Assembly (NCBI GenBank): GCA_030158305.1
Contig: JAOATE010000047.1
Coordinates: forward strand, 1-64,000
DNA from: Burkholderiaceae bacterium
GTDB lineage: Bacteria > Pseudomonadota > Gammaproteobacteria > Burkholderiales > Burkholderiaceae_B
DNA length: 64,000 bases
Reading direction: 5' to 3'
Shown: one piece after another, positions 32,840-41,872 of the stretch
How positions within the stretch are numbered: position 1 is the first letter of the stretch
Layout: every line of letters starts with the position of its first letter
The notes under the pieces: generated by a model
The model's database searches: none
What the model saw: only the letters and a program-made list of their open reading frames with translations
What the model was told of the DNA's origin: nothing
Position numbers and translations under genes: made by a program

Positions 32840-33423
32840 GATTTGTTTTCCTTGGTCTCAGGTGCAGCCAAAGCCTCTTTGGGCTCATCTTGCTGCATGT
32901 GCTTGCCGAGCCAGATGGACTGAGCGATCACAAAGACGATTAATAATGCCATTAAGCCAAAAACCTTGAAGTTGACCCACTGGCTTTCTGAAAAGAGACC
33001 AGAAAAGGCGACAAATAAATTGAGTCCACCTGCGGCCAGAAAAAATAGGGCCCAGCTCAGGTTGAGTTTGCCCCAAGCGCTATCGGGCATGGAGACTTTT
33101 TCGCCGAGCAATTTTTGCATCAGGTTGCGACCCATGAGGTATTTGCTGATAAGCAATACCGCACCGAACAGCCAGTACAGGACCGTGGGTTTCCATTTAA
33201 TAAAGGCTTCGTTTTGCAACCAAAGTGTTGCGCCACCAAAAAAAACAATCACGGCAAAGTTCACCCAGTGCATGGTTTCGATGGGTTTGCCAGTCAGTTT
33301 GATCCAGAGGATTTGCAAAACAGCTGCGGCAATGGCGACGGCCGTTGCGACATAAATATCCGCAAAACGATAGGCAATAAAAAATAAAATGAGCGGAAAC
33401 AGGTCGAAGAGGAATTTTTTCAT
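32836..33423 (-). CDS. yciB: Inner membrane protein YciB/IspA (septation protein A family)
   Basis: A 195-residue membrane protein with five or six hydrophobic segments and the family signatures [18 protein letters not shown] and [17 protein letters not shown]. coli YciB is linked to envelope integrity and septation; the exact activity is unresolved. The C-terminus is a short polar tail ending in a lysine-rich stretch. Overlaps msrB and bolA by four bases on either side. Confidence 0.9.
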   Translation of the reverse strand: MKKFLFDLFPLILFFIAYRFADIYVATAVAIAAAVLQILWIKLTGKPIETMHWVNFAVIVFFGGATLWLQNEAFIKWKPTVLYWLFGAVLLISKYLMGRNLMQKLLGEKVSMPDSAWGKLNLSWALFFLAAGGLNLFVAFSGLFSESQWVNFKVFGLMALLIVFVIAQSIWLGKHMQQDEPKEALAAPETKENKS

Positions 33424-33818
33424 GGTTTGACTGGCTCGAACGTCAGGGAAAGAGAATTGATGCAGTAGCGCAGGCCAGTAGGAGGCGGGCCATCTGGGAA
33501 AACGTGTCCTAAATGACTATCGCAGACATTGCACATCACTTCGGTACGCACCATGCCGTGAGACATATCGGTCTCTTCTTTGACGTTTTCAGGGTTCAGT
33601 GGCTCAAAATAGCTCGGCCAACCACAGCCCGCATCAAACTTCGTATCTGAAGCAAATAGGGCAGTCCCGCAGCCTACGCAGCGATAAATGCCGTATTCGC
33701 GATGATCCCAATAGCGTCCCGTAAACGCACGTTCCGTGCCTTTTTGACGGGCAACGTAGTATTCGTCGGCAGAAAGCTGGGCTTTCCATTCAGCTTCAGT
33801 TTTATTAATTTTTGACAT
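33420..33818 (-). CDS. msrB: Peptide-methionine (R)-S-oxide reductase
   Basis: Reduces the R epimer of methionine sulfoxide in cytoplasmic proteins. At 132 residues it is a single-domain MsrB with zinc-binding CVGCG and [15 protein letters not shown] pairs and the catalytic Cys in [11 protein letters not shown]. It heads the minus-strand run msrB-yciB-bolA-PPIase and has no signal peptide, so it complements the periplasmic MsrPQ system encoded at 56.9-58.4 kb. Confidence 0.96.
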   Translation of the reverse strand: MSKINKTEAEWKAQLSADEYYVARQKGTERAFTGRYWDHREYGIYRCVGCGTALFASDTKFDAGCGWPSYFEPLNPENVKEETDMSHGMVRTEVMCNVCDSHLGHVFPDGPPPTGLRYCINSLSLTFEPVKP

Positions 33819-33871
33819 ACTTTACTTGGAGTGAGAGTTTTAGAAAAAGTTCTCATGCATAATCGATCACC

Positions 33872-34549
33872 ATGTTAATCGAGTTTAAAAATATCTTTGT
33901 CGAACGCGAAGGTCGTCAAATATTGACCGACCTGAGCTTAAGTCTGTCTGAGCGTCGAATTGGGATCATTGGTCCAAACGGCTCGGGCAAGAGTACCTTT
34001 ATTCGTCTGATCAATGGCTTATTGATCCCGAAAACGGGACAAATTTGTGTCGATGGTCTCGATACCCGCACGGATGCTGAAAAGATACGCAGGAAGGTCG
34101 GTTTTGTATTCCAAAACCCTGATAACCAGATTGTCTTTCCCCTTGTGAATGAGGATATCGAATTTGGTCTCAAACGACGCGTACCTGAGCCCACTCTCAG
34201 GCGTCAGCGCGCGCAAGAGGCTCTCAGCCAGCTTGGTGTACTGCATCTTCAGGAGCGCTTGATACATACCTTGTCGGGGGGCGAGAGACAGCTTGTTGCG
34301 CTTGCGGGCGTGCTGGCAACGCAGCCAGAGATCTTGGTGTTTGACGAGCCCACCACCCAACTTGATTTGCGTCTGCGCAATCGCTTTGAGCAACATCTGA
34401 CGTCCTTGACTCAATCGGCAGTCATCGTCAGCCATGATCTAGCCTTAATGGACACCATGGATCGTGTGCTCGTCCTCAAAGACGGCAGGCTTGCTTTTGA
34501 TGGCGCACCGGTTGAGGCGACCTCGTGGTATCGGGCGCATTGCAGCTGA
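33872..34549 (+). CDS. bioM: ECF biotin transporter ATPase
   Basis: ATPase of the BioMNY energy-coupling-factor importer for biotin. The 225-residue protein has Walker A GPNGSGKST, Q-loop FQNPDNQIVFP, signature LSGGERQLVAL and Walker B ILVFDEPTTQLD with a downstream switch His (SHDLALM). A single ATPase serves as homodimer in this class. Stop overlaps bioN by one base. The biotin assignment comes from the neighbouring bioY. Confidence 0.92.
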   Translation: MLIEFKNIFVEREGRQILTDLSLSLSERRIGIIGPNGSGKSTFIRLINGLLIPKTGQICVDGLDTRTDAEKIRRKVGFVFQNPDNQIVFPLVNEDIEFGLKRRVPEPTLRRQRAQEALSQLGVLHLQERLIHTLSGGERQLVALAGVLATQPEILVFDEPTTQLDLRLRNRFEQHLTSLTQSAVIVSHDLALMDTMDRVLVLKDGRLAFDGAPVEATSWYRAHCS

Positions 34550-35139
34550 TGGGTTCCTTTTATTTTCCGGGTGATAGTTGGTTGCACCAAATGGCGGCAG
34601 GTCAAAAGCTGGCGTGGCTGATGCTGGCGGGGGCCGGTTTGATGTGGGTGCACGACTGGCGCATCCTTGCCGTGCTTCTGTGTGTCGTGCTGCTGTTGCT
34701 TCAGCAGTCAGGCGTACGCATCTTGCAACTATGGCGGCATATTCGTGCCTTAAGCTGGTTAGTATTGGCCCTCATGGTCTTTACTGCGTTGGTTCAATCA
34801 CCCATGGCAGCGCTCGTGGTGGGCTTGCGCATGAGTGCCTTATTGCTGGCGGCTTTGTTAGTGTCCATGACAACTTCGATCGCCAAAATGATGGAGGTCT
34901 TGATCTGGTTGCTGCAGCCTCTTGCTGCACTGGGCTGGGTCAATAGCGAACGCGTGGCGCTTGTCTTTGGGTTGACATTGCGACTCATTCCCGAGCTCAG
35001 TTTGCAATGGCATGAAATCCGCGAGGCACAGGCCGCACGCGGCTTAAAAGCCAACCCTCTTACAATGGGCGTGCCGATGTTGTTGCGCACCCTCAAGCGG
35101 GCACAGGAGATTGCTGAGGCACTGGATGCGAGGCAATAG
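34549..35139 (+). CDS. bioN: ECF biotin transporter transmembrane T component
   Basis: Transmembrane coupling protein between BioM and BioY. Start at ATG 34549 (TGATG overlap with bioM), giving 196 residues; a GTG at 34525 would add eight residues inside bioM. About five hydrophobic helices, followed by the cytoplasmic coupling helices with HEIREAQAARGL, the A-R-G motif that contacts the ATPase. A 63-base gap separates it from bioY. Confidence 0.9.
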   Translation: MGSFYFPGDSWLHQMAAGQKLAWLMLAGAGLMWVHDWRILAVLLCVVLLLLQQSGVRILQLWRHIRALSWLVLALMVFTALVQSPMAALVVGLRMSALLLAALLVSMTTSIAKMMEVLIWLLQPLAALGWVNSERVALVFGLTLRLIPELSLQWHEIREAQAARGLKANPLTMGVPMLLRTLKRAQEIAEALDARQ

Positions 35140-35202
35140 TTTGACCGCCAGGCATTCGAGTCCTAATGCTGGGGCAATCGTTTCAAAAAAATTGGGATAT
35201 TG

Positions 35203-35778
35203 ATGCTGAATACTAAAGACCTCGTACTGGTTGCACTTTTTACCGCGATGATTATTGTGCTGGGCTTGATTCCGCCTGTGCCAGTTCCTTGGGTACCCGT
35301 TCCCGTGACCTTGCAAACCTTTGGTGTGATGCTGGCTGGTTTGATACTGGGCCCTTGGCGAGGCGGGCTGGTGGTGTTGACGTATGTATTGATCGCGATG
35401 ATCGGAATCCCGGTGTTGCCAGGCGGCCGAGCCGGACTCGCGGTCTTGGCCGGTCCGACAGGTGGTTTTTTGTTGGGGATGATTCCTGGCGCGGTCGTCA
35501 CGGGCTTTTTGGCGGGTCGCCCTAAGACCAATAGCTCGGTCAGTGGGCAGCAGGGATGGTCCGCGGCGGCCCCCCAAGTCTTTCGCTGCTGGATCGCGAG
35601 TGTTGCGGGAGGAATGTTGGTCGTCTATGCCGCCGGCATCCCCTGGCTCGGTATTGTCACGGGAATGGGGCTGACTAAAGCGGCTTGGGCGATTGCAGTA
35701 TTTATTCCTGGCGACTTGCTGAAAGCATTGATCGCGGGCATCGTCGCACAGCGTGTGCGACGTTTAGCCCTCGTTTAA
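35203..35778 (+). CDS. bioY: Biotin-specific S component BioY
   Basis: Substrate-binding membrane protein of the biotin importer. It has 191 residues, six hydrophobic segments and the family stretches VPVPWVPVPVTLQTFGVMLAG, GPTGGFLLGMIPGA and FIPGDLLKALIAG. ATG 35203 follows GGGA at 35194-35197. Its stop codon overlaps that of the convergent livM (TTAA at 35775-35778). No biotin synthesis genes lie nearby, suggesting uptake is used to spare or replace synthesis. Confidence 0.94.
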   Translation: MLNTKDLVLVALFTAMIIVLGLIPPVPVPWVPVPVTLQTFGVMLAGLILGPWRGGLVVLTYVLIAMIGIPVLPGGRAGLAVLAGPTGGFLLGMIPGAVVTGFLAGRPKTNSSVSGQQGWSAAAPQVFRCWIASVAGGMLVVYAAGIPWLGIVTGMGLTKAAWAIAVFIPGDLLKALIAGIVAQRVRRLALV

Positions 35779-36761
35779 GTTTGCTTGAGCGCTTTGCGGC
35801 GCTCAAGCCAAGCACCAAACTCGCCCACGATTCCACGGCGGAATGCCAAGACGCAGATCACGAAAATCAGTCCGATCACAATTGAGACAGATTCGCCTAG
35901 TCGTTGAAACCATTCGATCCCAGTCCAGCCAGTGAGCATCGCGCCTAACTCGCCCACTTTGTTTTCCAGCAAGACCACGATAAACGCGCCGATGACAGGG
36001 CCGATGAGTGTGCCAAGTCCGCCAATCAGGGTCATTAAAATCACAAGCCCTGACATTTGCCACGTCGCATCAGTGAGTGTCGCAGAGACAAAAATCAACA
36101 TCTTGGTTGAGCCTGCAAGGCCCGCCAACATAGCGGATAAAACAAAGGCCAACAGTTTGAAGCGATCGACGTCATAACCAAGCGAAGTCGCCCGCGCTTC
36201 ATTTTCACGAATGGCTTTGAGGACTTGTCCGAAAGGAGAGTGCACCGTGCGCCATATGATGAAAAAGCCCAAGACAAAAATGCTCATCACGACATAATAG
36301 AGATTGAGGTCATTTTTTAAATCGATCAAACCAAATAACGTACCCCGAGGTACGCCCTGAAGACCATCCTCGCCGCCCGTGAACTTGGCCTGCAAGAAAA
36401 AGAAATACACCATCTGTGACAAGGCCAAGGTGATCATTGCAAAATAGATGCCGCTGCGGCGAATGGCGATTGCACCCATTGCGAGTCCAAGCACGCCTGC
36501 CACGAGCACGCCAAAGGCAAGTCCCACTTCGGTTGGAAAGCCCCAGAGCTTGATCGCATGCCCCGAGGCGTAGGCGGCACTTCCCAAGAAGGCTGCGTGA
36601 CCAAAGGAGAGCAGACCTGTAAAGCCCAGCAGCAGGTTAAACGCGCAGGCAAACAGCGCGTAGCACATGATCTTCATGACAAAGACGGGATAGATGCCCG
36701 TCAAGGGGATCGCCGCCAATAAGATCAGCGCGATGAGATAGCCGAGATTCTGACGATTCAT
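35775..36761 (-). CDS. livM: Branched-chain amino acid-type ABC transporter permease LivM
   Basis: Second permease of a hydrophobic amino-acid uptake (HAAT) importer. I choose ATG 36761 (MNRQNLGYLIAL), overlapping livH by four bases, giving 328 residues; upstream in-frame sequence lies inside livH. About nine hydrophobic segments and the LivM signatures LLGFTGLLSFGHAAFLG and IGGLGTLIGPVIGAF. Substrate is not deducible; LivHMGF sets also import urea, amides and aromatic acids. Confidence 0.92.
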   Translation of the reverse strand: MNRQNLGYLIALILLAAIPLTGIYPVFVMKIMCYALFACAFNLLLGFTGLLSFGHAAFLGSAAYASGHAIKLWGFPTEVGLAFGVLVAGVLGLAMGAIAIRRSGIYFAMITLALSQMVYFFFLQAKFTGGEDGLQGVPRGTLFGLIDLKNDLNLYYVVMSIFVLGFFIIWRTVHSPFGQVLKAIRENEARATSLGYDVDRFKLLAFVLSAMLAGLAGSTKMLIFVSATLTDATWQMSGLVILMTLIGGLGTLIGPVIGAFIVVLLENKVGELGAMLTGWTGIEWFQRLGESVSIVIGLIFVICVLAFRRGIVGEFGAWLERRKALKQT

Positions 36762-37645
36762 TTTTCTTTTCCAAACAAACCGGCTGGGCGAATCAATAAG
36801 ACAATCGCCATAATGATGAACACTACCGTGCTTGATGCTTCGGGCCAAAAGACTTTAGTGAGTCCCTCGATGACACCGAGGCCAAGACCCGTGACAATGG
36901 CTCCAAGTATGGAGCCCATTCCACCAATCACCACAACGGCGAACACCACAATAATCAGGTTTGACCCCATCAGCGGTGAAACCTGAATAATCGGGGCGGC
37001 CAACACGCCTGCAAATCCTGCCAAGGCGACGCCAAAGCCATAAGTCAATGTGATCATGAGTGGCACATTGACGCCAAAGGCTTCTACGAGCCGAGGGTTT
37101 TCTGTGCCGGCGCGCAACAACGCGCCTAGCCGTGTGCGCTCAATCACAAACCAAGTGATGAGACAAACCGTCAGCGAGGCCACAACGACCCAGGCACGAT
37201 AATTTGGCAGAATCATAAAGCCAAGGTTTGTGGCACCCCTCAGCGCTTCTGGCGAGGAGTATGGCTGGCCTGAAGCGCCATAAAAACTGCGAAACAACCC
37301 CTCGATCAGCAGAGTGATACCAAAGGTCAGTAACAGGCCATATAGGTGATCAAGCTTGTAGAGGTGTTTTAAAAGAAACTTTTCAATCAGGATGCCGAAG
37401 AGGCCGACCAGAATAGGGGCAACGATCAGCATGACCCAATAATTCAAGCCCAAGTAATTCAGGCCCATCCAGGCAAGAAAAGCACCCAGCATATACAGGG
37501 CGCCATGTGCGAAATTGATGACGTTGAGTAAGCCGAAAATCACGGCTAGGCCCAGCGACAAAATGGCGTAGAAGGAGCCGTTGACTAGGCCCAGCAAAAG
37601 CTGACCCAGAAACGCCTGCAAGGGAATGCCAAAAATAGTGATCAT
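36758..37645 (-). CDS. livH: Branched-chain amino acid-type ABC transporter permease LivH
   Basis: First permease of the HAAT importer: 295 residues, about eight hydrophobic segments, with LVNGSFYAILSLGLAVIFG near the N-terminus and the coupling region GGMGSILGAIVTGLGLGVIEG. It lies downstream of the binding-protein gene, separated by 80 bases that hold a GC-rich hairpin, and overlaps livM. Confidence 0.93.
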   Translation of the reverse strand: MITIFGIPLQAFLGQLLLGLVNGSFYAILSLGLAVIFGLLNVINFAHGALYMLGAFLAWMGLNYLGLNYWVMLIVAPILVGLFGILIEKFLLKHLYKLDHLYGLLLTFGITLLIEGLFRSFYGASGQPYSSPEALRGATNLGFMILPNYRAWVVVASLTVCLITWFVIERTRLGALLRAGTENPRLVEAFGVNVPLMITLTYGFGVALAGFAGVLAAPIIQVSPLMGSNLIIVVFAVVVIGGMGSILGAIVTGLGLGVIEGLTKVFWPEASSTVVFIIMAIVLLIRPAGLFGKEK

Positions 37646-37687
37646 CGTCTGCCTACTTCATCAAGCCAATTGTCAGAACAGCTGTAA

Positions 37688-37717
37688 TGCCCCTGTACAC
37701 AATATGTAACAGGGGCA
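37688..37717 (-). promoter_or_regulatory. Intercistronic hairpin between livK and livH
   Basis: TGCCCCTGT (37688-37696) and ACAGGGGCA (37709-37717) form nine perfect pairs around a 12-base loop. No T tract follows in the direction of transcription. A hairpin after a binding-protein gene commonly stabilises its mRNA so that binding protein exceeds permease; that role is inferred from position. Confidence 0.55.
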
Positions 37718-37725
37718 CAGTCTGA

Positions 37726-38937
37726 TTATTTCTTGACGAGTTTGCACGTGGACTCGGACAATTTGGTGAATACTTCTTCACCAGGCAATACTGCGATTTG
37801 CTTGTAGTAGTCCCAAGGTCCTTTGGATTCGCTCGGTTTCTTGACTTCCATCAAGAACATGTCGTGCACCATACGACCATCTTCGCGAACATAGCCGTTC
37901 TTGGCAAACATATCGTTGACTTTGTTGGACTTCATCCATTTCATGACAGTGTCGCCATCATCGCTACCCGTTGCTTTGATCGCATTGAGATAGAAAGACA
38001 CAGCGGAGTAGTCACCGGCTTGAATCATCGAAGGCTTACGCTTGACACGTGCTTCGAATTTCTTGGACCAGGCACGAGTTTCATCGTTTTGATCCCAATA
38101 CCAACCGTCAGTGAATTGCATGCCCTGAGTGGCCTGTAAACCAAGTGAGTGGATATCGTTGATAAAAATCAACAAACCAGCCAGCTTCATTGTTTTGCCA
38201 ATACCAAACTCGTTTGCGGCTTTGATCGAGTTGATCGTGTCGCCGCCAGCGTTTGCGAGACCCAAAATTTGTGCTTTGGAGCTTTGTGCCTGAAGCAGGA
38301 ATGAAGAGAAGTCGGAGGAGTTAAGCGGTGCACGCACTTGACCTTTTACTTCACCGCCTGCTTCTTTGACAACTTTGGCTGTATCACGCTCAAGTGCATG
38401 ACCGAAAGCATAATCAGCCGTCAAAAAGTACCAGCTCTTGCCGCCAGCTTTCACGACGGCAGAACCAGTGCCACGCGCGAGCGCGACGGTGTCATAGGCC
38501 CAGTGAACGGTATAGGGCGTGCATTGTGAACCTGTCAGGTCAGATGCTGCTGCACCAATTGCGAAAAATGGTTTTTTCTTTTCAGCGGCAATGCCCGCCA
38601 AAGCCAGATTGACGCCAGAGTTTGTGCCGCCAATCAGCATGTCGATTTTTTGTTGATCAAACCATTCGCGCGCACGAGCGGCGGCAACGTCCGCTTTATT
38701 CTGGTGATCCGCGAAGACGAGCTCAATCTTTTTTCCGTTGATCTCACCGCCAGCATCGGCAATGGCCATGCGGGCAGCTTCAATGCCGCCTGCACCGTCG
38801 ATATCAGAGTAGACACTTGCCATGTCGGTCAAAAAACCAATTCGAATGACGTTGTCAGACACGTTTGCTTGTGCTGTGTGGCCAACGAGGCCGAGACCCG
38901 CCAACATCAACGAAGCGCTTAGGGTACGAAGTTTCAT
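37726..38937 (-). CDS. livK: Periplasmic substrate-binding protein of HAAT ABC importer
   Basis: Type I periplasmic-binding-protein fold (403 residues) that captures the ligand for LivHMGF. A signal peptide MKLRTLSASLMLAGLGLVGHTAQA is evident, with AGGAGAAT upstream of the ATG. The mature protein starts with VSDNVIRIGFLTDMASVYSDI. Features GGTNSGVNLALAGIAAEKKKPFF and a Cys pair that could form a disulfide (SQCTP and the C-terminal STCKL). Family members bind diverse ligands, so livK here denotes position more than leucine specificity. Confidence 0.85.
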   Translation of the reverse strand: MKLRTLSASLMLAGLGLVGHTAQANVSDNVIRIGFLTDMASVYSDIDGAGGIEAARMAIADAGGEINGKKIELVFADHQNKADVAAARAREWFDQQKIDMLIGGTNSGVNLALAGIAAEKKKPFFAIGAAASDLTGSQCTPYTVHWAYDTVALARGTGSAVVKAGGKSWYFLTADYAFGHALERDTAKVVKEAGGEVKGQVRAPLNSSDFSSFLLQAQSSKAQILGLANAGGDTINSIKAANEFGIGKTMKLAGLLIFINDIHSLGLQATQGMQFTDGWYWDQNDETRAWSKKFEARVKRKPSMIQAGDYSAVSFYLNAIKATGSDDGDTVMKWMKSNKVNDMFAKNGYVREDGRMVHDMFLMEVKKPSESKGPWDYYKQIAVLPGEEVFTKLSESTCKLVKK

Positions 38938-39029
38938 TTAATTCTCCTGGGGTTCGCTGCTTGAAAATATTCTTGGTTTAAAAAGTATGTCATGCATTGG
39001 TGATTCATATTGTTGAGTGCCGAACTGTT

Positions 39030-39740
39030 TCAAACGCCTAGCAGTTCGGTTAACACGGATTGTTTTTCTTTGAGTTCTTTCGCATCGAAGTGCTCGACGA
39101 TTTGTCCGTGTTCCATGACATAAAAACGATCTGCCAGCGGAGCGGCAAAGCGGAAGTTTTGTTCGACCATGACGATGGTGTAGCCCTTGGCTTTGAGCAT
39201 CTTAATCATCCGCGCGAGCGCTTGAACAATGACGGGCGCCAAGCCCTCAGAAATCTCATCGAGTAAAAGTAGATTTGCGCCTGTACGTAAAATGCGAGCT
39301 ACAGCAAGCATCTGTTGCTCCCCTCCCGACAGACGCGTGCCAGGCGAGTGTCGGCGCTCCAAGAGGTTGGGGAACATTTCGTAAATCTCGGCCAGTGACA
39401 TCCCGCCCCCGGGTACTCCTACGGGGGGGGGTAACAGCAGGTTCTCTTCGCAGGACAAACTTGCAAAAATACCGCGCTCTTCTGGACAGTATCCAATACC
39501 AAGATGCGCGATTTTGAAGGTAGGCATATCGATGGCTTCTTGGCCGTGGATACGCACGGAGCCTTTGCGTGAACCGGTTAAACCGAGGATCGCCCGGAGC
39601 GTTGTGGTGCGCCCCGCACCATTGCGCCCAAGCAAGGTGACCACTTCGCCTTTGTTGACGGTTAAGTTGACGCCATGCAGGATGTGGGACTCACCGTACC
39701 AAGCGTGCAGATTGTTAATTTCAAGTGCGCAATTGCTCAT
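39030..39740 (-). CDS. livF: HAAT ABC transporter ATPase LivF (variant Walker A)
   Basis: One of two ATPases of the importer; 236 residues. LivF features: GYCPEERGIFASLSCEENL, signature LSGGEQQML and Walker B NLLLLDEISEGLAP with catalytic Glu. The P-loop reads GRNGAGRTTT: residue 44 is Arg (codon CGC, complement of 39609-39611) where ABC ATPases normally have the phosphate-binding Lys. The rest of the frame is intact, so it is not a pseudogene by appearance. Overlaps livG by four bases. Confidence 0.92.
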   Translation of the reverse strand: MSNCALEINNLHAWYGESHILHGVNLTVNKGEVVTLLGRNGAGRTTTLRAILGLTGSRKGSVRIHGQEAIDMPTFKIAHLGIGYCPEERGIFASLSCEENLLLPPPVGVPGGGMSLAEIYEMFPNLLERRHSPGTRLSGGEQQMLAVARILRTGANLLLLDEISEGLAPVIVQALARMIKMLKAKGYTIVMVEQNFRFAAPLADRFYVMEHGQIVEHFDAKELKEKQSVLTELLGV

Positions 39741-40510
39741 CCGTGTGCTCCCTCGAGTTCGCCCTCGGTGGTGCCCATATAGGCTTCCATCACGGCGGGA
39801 TCTTTTGAGACGTGCGCATAATTGCCCTCTGCCAAGACGGATCCACGCGCGAGCACGGTGATGGTGTCAGCAATCGAGGACACAACGTTCATATTGTGCT
39901 CCACCATCAAGATGGTGCGACCTACGCTGACACGTTTGATGAGTTGCGTCACGCGATCAACATCCTCATGCCCCATGCCTTGAGTCGGTTCGTCCAGAAG
40001 CATGAGTTCAGGTTCCATGGCGAGCGTGGTGGCAATTTCAAGCGCTCGCTTGCGTCCGTAGGGAAGATTGACAGTCATTTCATCCGCAAACGCGCTGAGA
40101 TCGACTTGCTCCAGCAACTCCCTTGCACGCTCGTTTAAGGCATTTAAACGCTTGTCGCTTTGCCAGAAATGGAAGGACAGGCCTGTTTCACGCTGTAGGC
40201 CAATGCGAACATTTTCAAGGACGGATAAATGCGGAAATACGGCAGAGATTTGAAACGAACGAATGATGCCCCTGCGTGCGATGTGCGCAGGGGAGTCGCG
40301 CGTGATGTCCATGCCGTTAAAGAGAATACGGCCGCGTGTTGGCGTTAAAAATTTGGTGAGCAAGTTAAAACAAGTTGTTTTTCCAGCGCCATTGGGACCA
40401 ATCAAGGCATGAATCTGACCGCGTTGGACACGAAGAGAAACATCGTTGACTGCAACAAACCCGCGGAATTCTTTGGTGAGCTTCTGTGTCTCAAGAATAA
40501 TGTCTTGCAT
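39737..40510 (-). CDS. livG: HAAT ABC transporter ATPase LivG
   Basis: Second ATPase of the importer and first gene of the five-gene unit. The 257-residue protein has a normal Walker A GPNGAGKTTCF, LivG-specific GIIRSFQISAVFPHLSVLENVRIG, Walker B ELMLLDEPTQGM and switch VEHNMNVV. The signature region (LPYGRKRALEIA) is the usual LivG variant of LSGGQ. Gene order livG-F-K-H-M differs from the binding-protein-first order of E. coli. Confidence 0.94.
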   Translation of the reverse strand: MQDIILETQKLTKEFRGFVAVNDVSLRVQRGQIHALIGPNGAGKTTCFNLLTKFLTPTRGRILFNGMDITRDSPAHIARRGIIRSFQISAVFPHLSVLENVRIGLQRETGLSFHFWQSDKRLNALNERARELLEQVDLSAFADEMTVNLPYGRKRALEIATTLAMEPELMLLDEPTQGMGHEDVDRVTQLIKRVSVGRTILMVEHNMNVVSSIADTITVLARGSVLAEGNYAHVSKDPAVMEAYMGTTEGELEGAHG

Positions 40511-40598
40511 ACAGCCACCTACCTACATTATTTAACATTTGGTCACTCAGTATGGCGTAGTTCAGCTGTAATACTCAATGCGGGTTTGCCTTAGGGTG

Positions 40599-41234
40599 TT
40601 AACCCTTGGTTTTTTTGGCGTACTCGCAGAGGTCAGAAATGCCGCATTGAGGGCATTTGGGCGTTCGTGCCACGCAAATGTATCGACCGTGCAAAATCAA
40701 CCAGTGGTGGACGTCGAGTTTGAACTCGTCTGCCACAAATTTTTCCAGCCCTTTTTCAACTGCCACGACATCTTTGCCAGGCGCGATTTTGGTTCGATTA
40801 GAGACCCTGAAAATGTGCGTGTCGACGGCAATAGTCGGTTGACCAAACGCAGTATTGAGTACGACGTTGGCGGTTTTACGCCCCACGCCTGGCAGCGCCT
40901 CGAGGGCCTCGCGTGTCTGAGGCACTTTTCCACCATGTTGCTCAAGCAAAATGCCACACGTCGCGATCGCGTTCTTTGCTTTGTTTTTATAGAGACCAAT
41001 CGTTTTGATGTAGTCCATCAGTTTTTCTTCGCCAAGGGCATAGAGTGCCTTGGGCGTCCCGTAGCGAGGGAAAAACTTGCGCGTTGCGATATTGACGGCT
41101 TTGTCTGTTGTTTGGGCAGAAAGCAAAACTGCGATCAGCAGTTGAAAGTCACTCTTGTACTCAAGCTCAGTCGTGGGTGACGGATTGGCTGCACGCAGGC
41201 GAGTAAATATTTCTCGACGTTTCTGTGGATTCAT
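40599..41234 (-). CDS. nth: Endonuclease III
   Basis: DNA glycosylase/AP lyase for oxidised pyrimidines. The 211-residue protein contains the HhH motif LPGVGRKTANVVLN with the catalytic Lys, the VDTHIFRVSNR segment with the catalytic Asp, and the [4Fe-4S] loop C-X6-C-X2-C-X5-C (CVARTPKCPQCGISDLC). The ATG overlaps the rsxB stop by one base. Ends in a lysine-rich tail. Confidence 0.97.
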   Translation of the reverse strand: MNPQKRREIFTRLRAANPSPTTELEYKSDFQLLIAVLLSAQTTDKAVNIATRKFFPRYGTPKALYALGEEKLMDYIKTIGLYKNKAKNAIATCGILLEQHGGKVPQTREALEALPGVGRKTANVVLNTAFGQPTIAVDTHIFRVSNRTKIAPGKDVVAVEKGLEKFVADEFKLDVHHWLILHGRYICVARTPKCPQCGISDLCEYAKKTKG

Positions 41235-41872
41235 CAGGCAGTGGTATTACGGCGAGCACGCGCGCGCGCGAGTGCGGCTTGGACGGCTGTTTGTTTTTCT
41301 GCGACCGTGCTTGGCGACGGGGCCGGTTGCTCAGTCTGAGCCGAGGTGGCCTCGGGAATATCCGTATTTTCGCTGGTCCTCAAGCTTGCGGGTGTTTTGT
41401 TGAGGCGCAGCTGTCTGCGCTCGTATTTCACACGCGCCAAGTCCGCATCATTGCGCGTCCACTCTCGGAAGGGTTCAACATCGACCATTTCTATGCAATC
41501 TACTGGGCAGGGCGCGACACACAAGTCGCAACCCGTACAGTCATTGGACAAGACGGTATGCATGACTTTTGAGGCGCCAAGAATGGCATCCACTGGACAA
41601 GCCTGAATACAGAGGGTGCATCCAATGCAGTATTGCTCGTCAATCACTGCGACTTGCAGTGGAACGTGCAAGCCACACTCCGTATCTAGCGCAATGATGG
41701 GCCGATTGAGGAGTTGTGCGAGCGCAGCGATGCCCGCCTCACCACCCGGTGGGCAGCGATTAATCGGGGCTGCGTCCTCGGCGATGGCGCGTGCATAAGG
41801 CGCGCAGCCATCAAACCCGCATTTTGTGCATTGTGTTTGCGGAAGCAAACGATTGATACGTTCAGCCAGCAT
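41234..41872 (-). CDS. rsxB: RsxB/RnfB-like electron transport ferredoxin
   Basis: Resembles the RsxB subunit of Rnf-type complexes. Starting at ATG 41872 ([10 protein letters not shown]), which overlaps the phaZ stop by one base, it has 212 residues. An N-terminal four-Cys cluster (C15, C18, C23, C40) precedes two ferredoxin motifs, [13 protein letters not shown] and [13 protein letters not shown]. The C-terminal tail of about 60 residues is Ala/Arg/Thr rich. It lacks the N-terminal membrane helix of true RsxB and no other rnf/rsx gene is in the window, so it is probably a soluble orphan, possibly serving Nth or another Fe-S protein; that is inference. Confidence 0.85.
   Translation of the reverse strand: MLAERINRLLPQTQCTKCGFDGCAPYARAIAEDAAPINRCPPGGEAGIAALAQLLNRPIIALDTECGLHVPLQVAVIDEQYCIGCTLCIQACPVDAILGASKVMHTVLSNDCTGCDLCVAPCPVDCIEMVDVEPFREWTRNDADLARVKYERRQLRLNKTPASLRTSENTDIPEATSAQTEQPAPSPSTVAEKQTAVQAALARARARRNTTA

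Noticed and set aside
39030-39740. livF as a pseudogene because of the P-loop Arg
   Set aside because: The frame is intact, other motifs are normal and overlap with livG is kept, so it looks expressed.
40593-40616. Hairpin AGGGT-GTTA-ACCCT followed by seven T on the plus strand
   Set aside because: It reads as a terminator only on the plus strand, where no gene ends; on the minus strand it falls at the nth stop and the T tract is just lysine codons. Might end an antisense RNA, but there is no other evidence.
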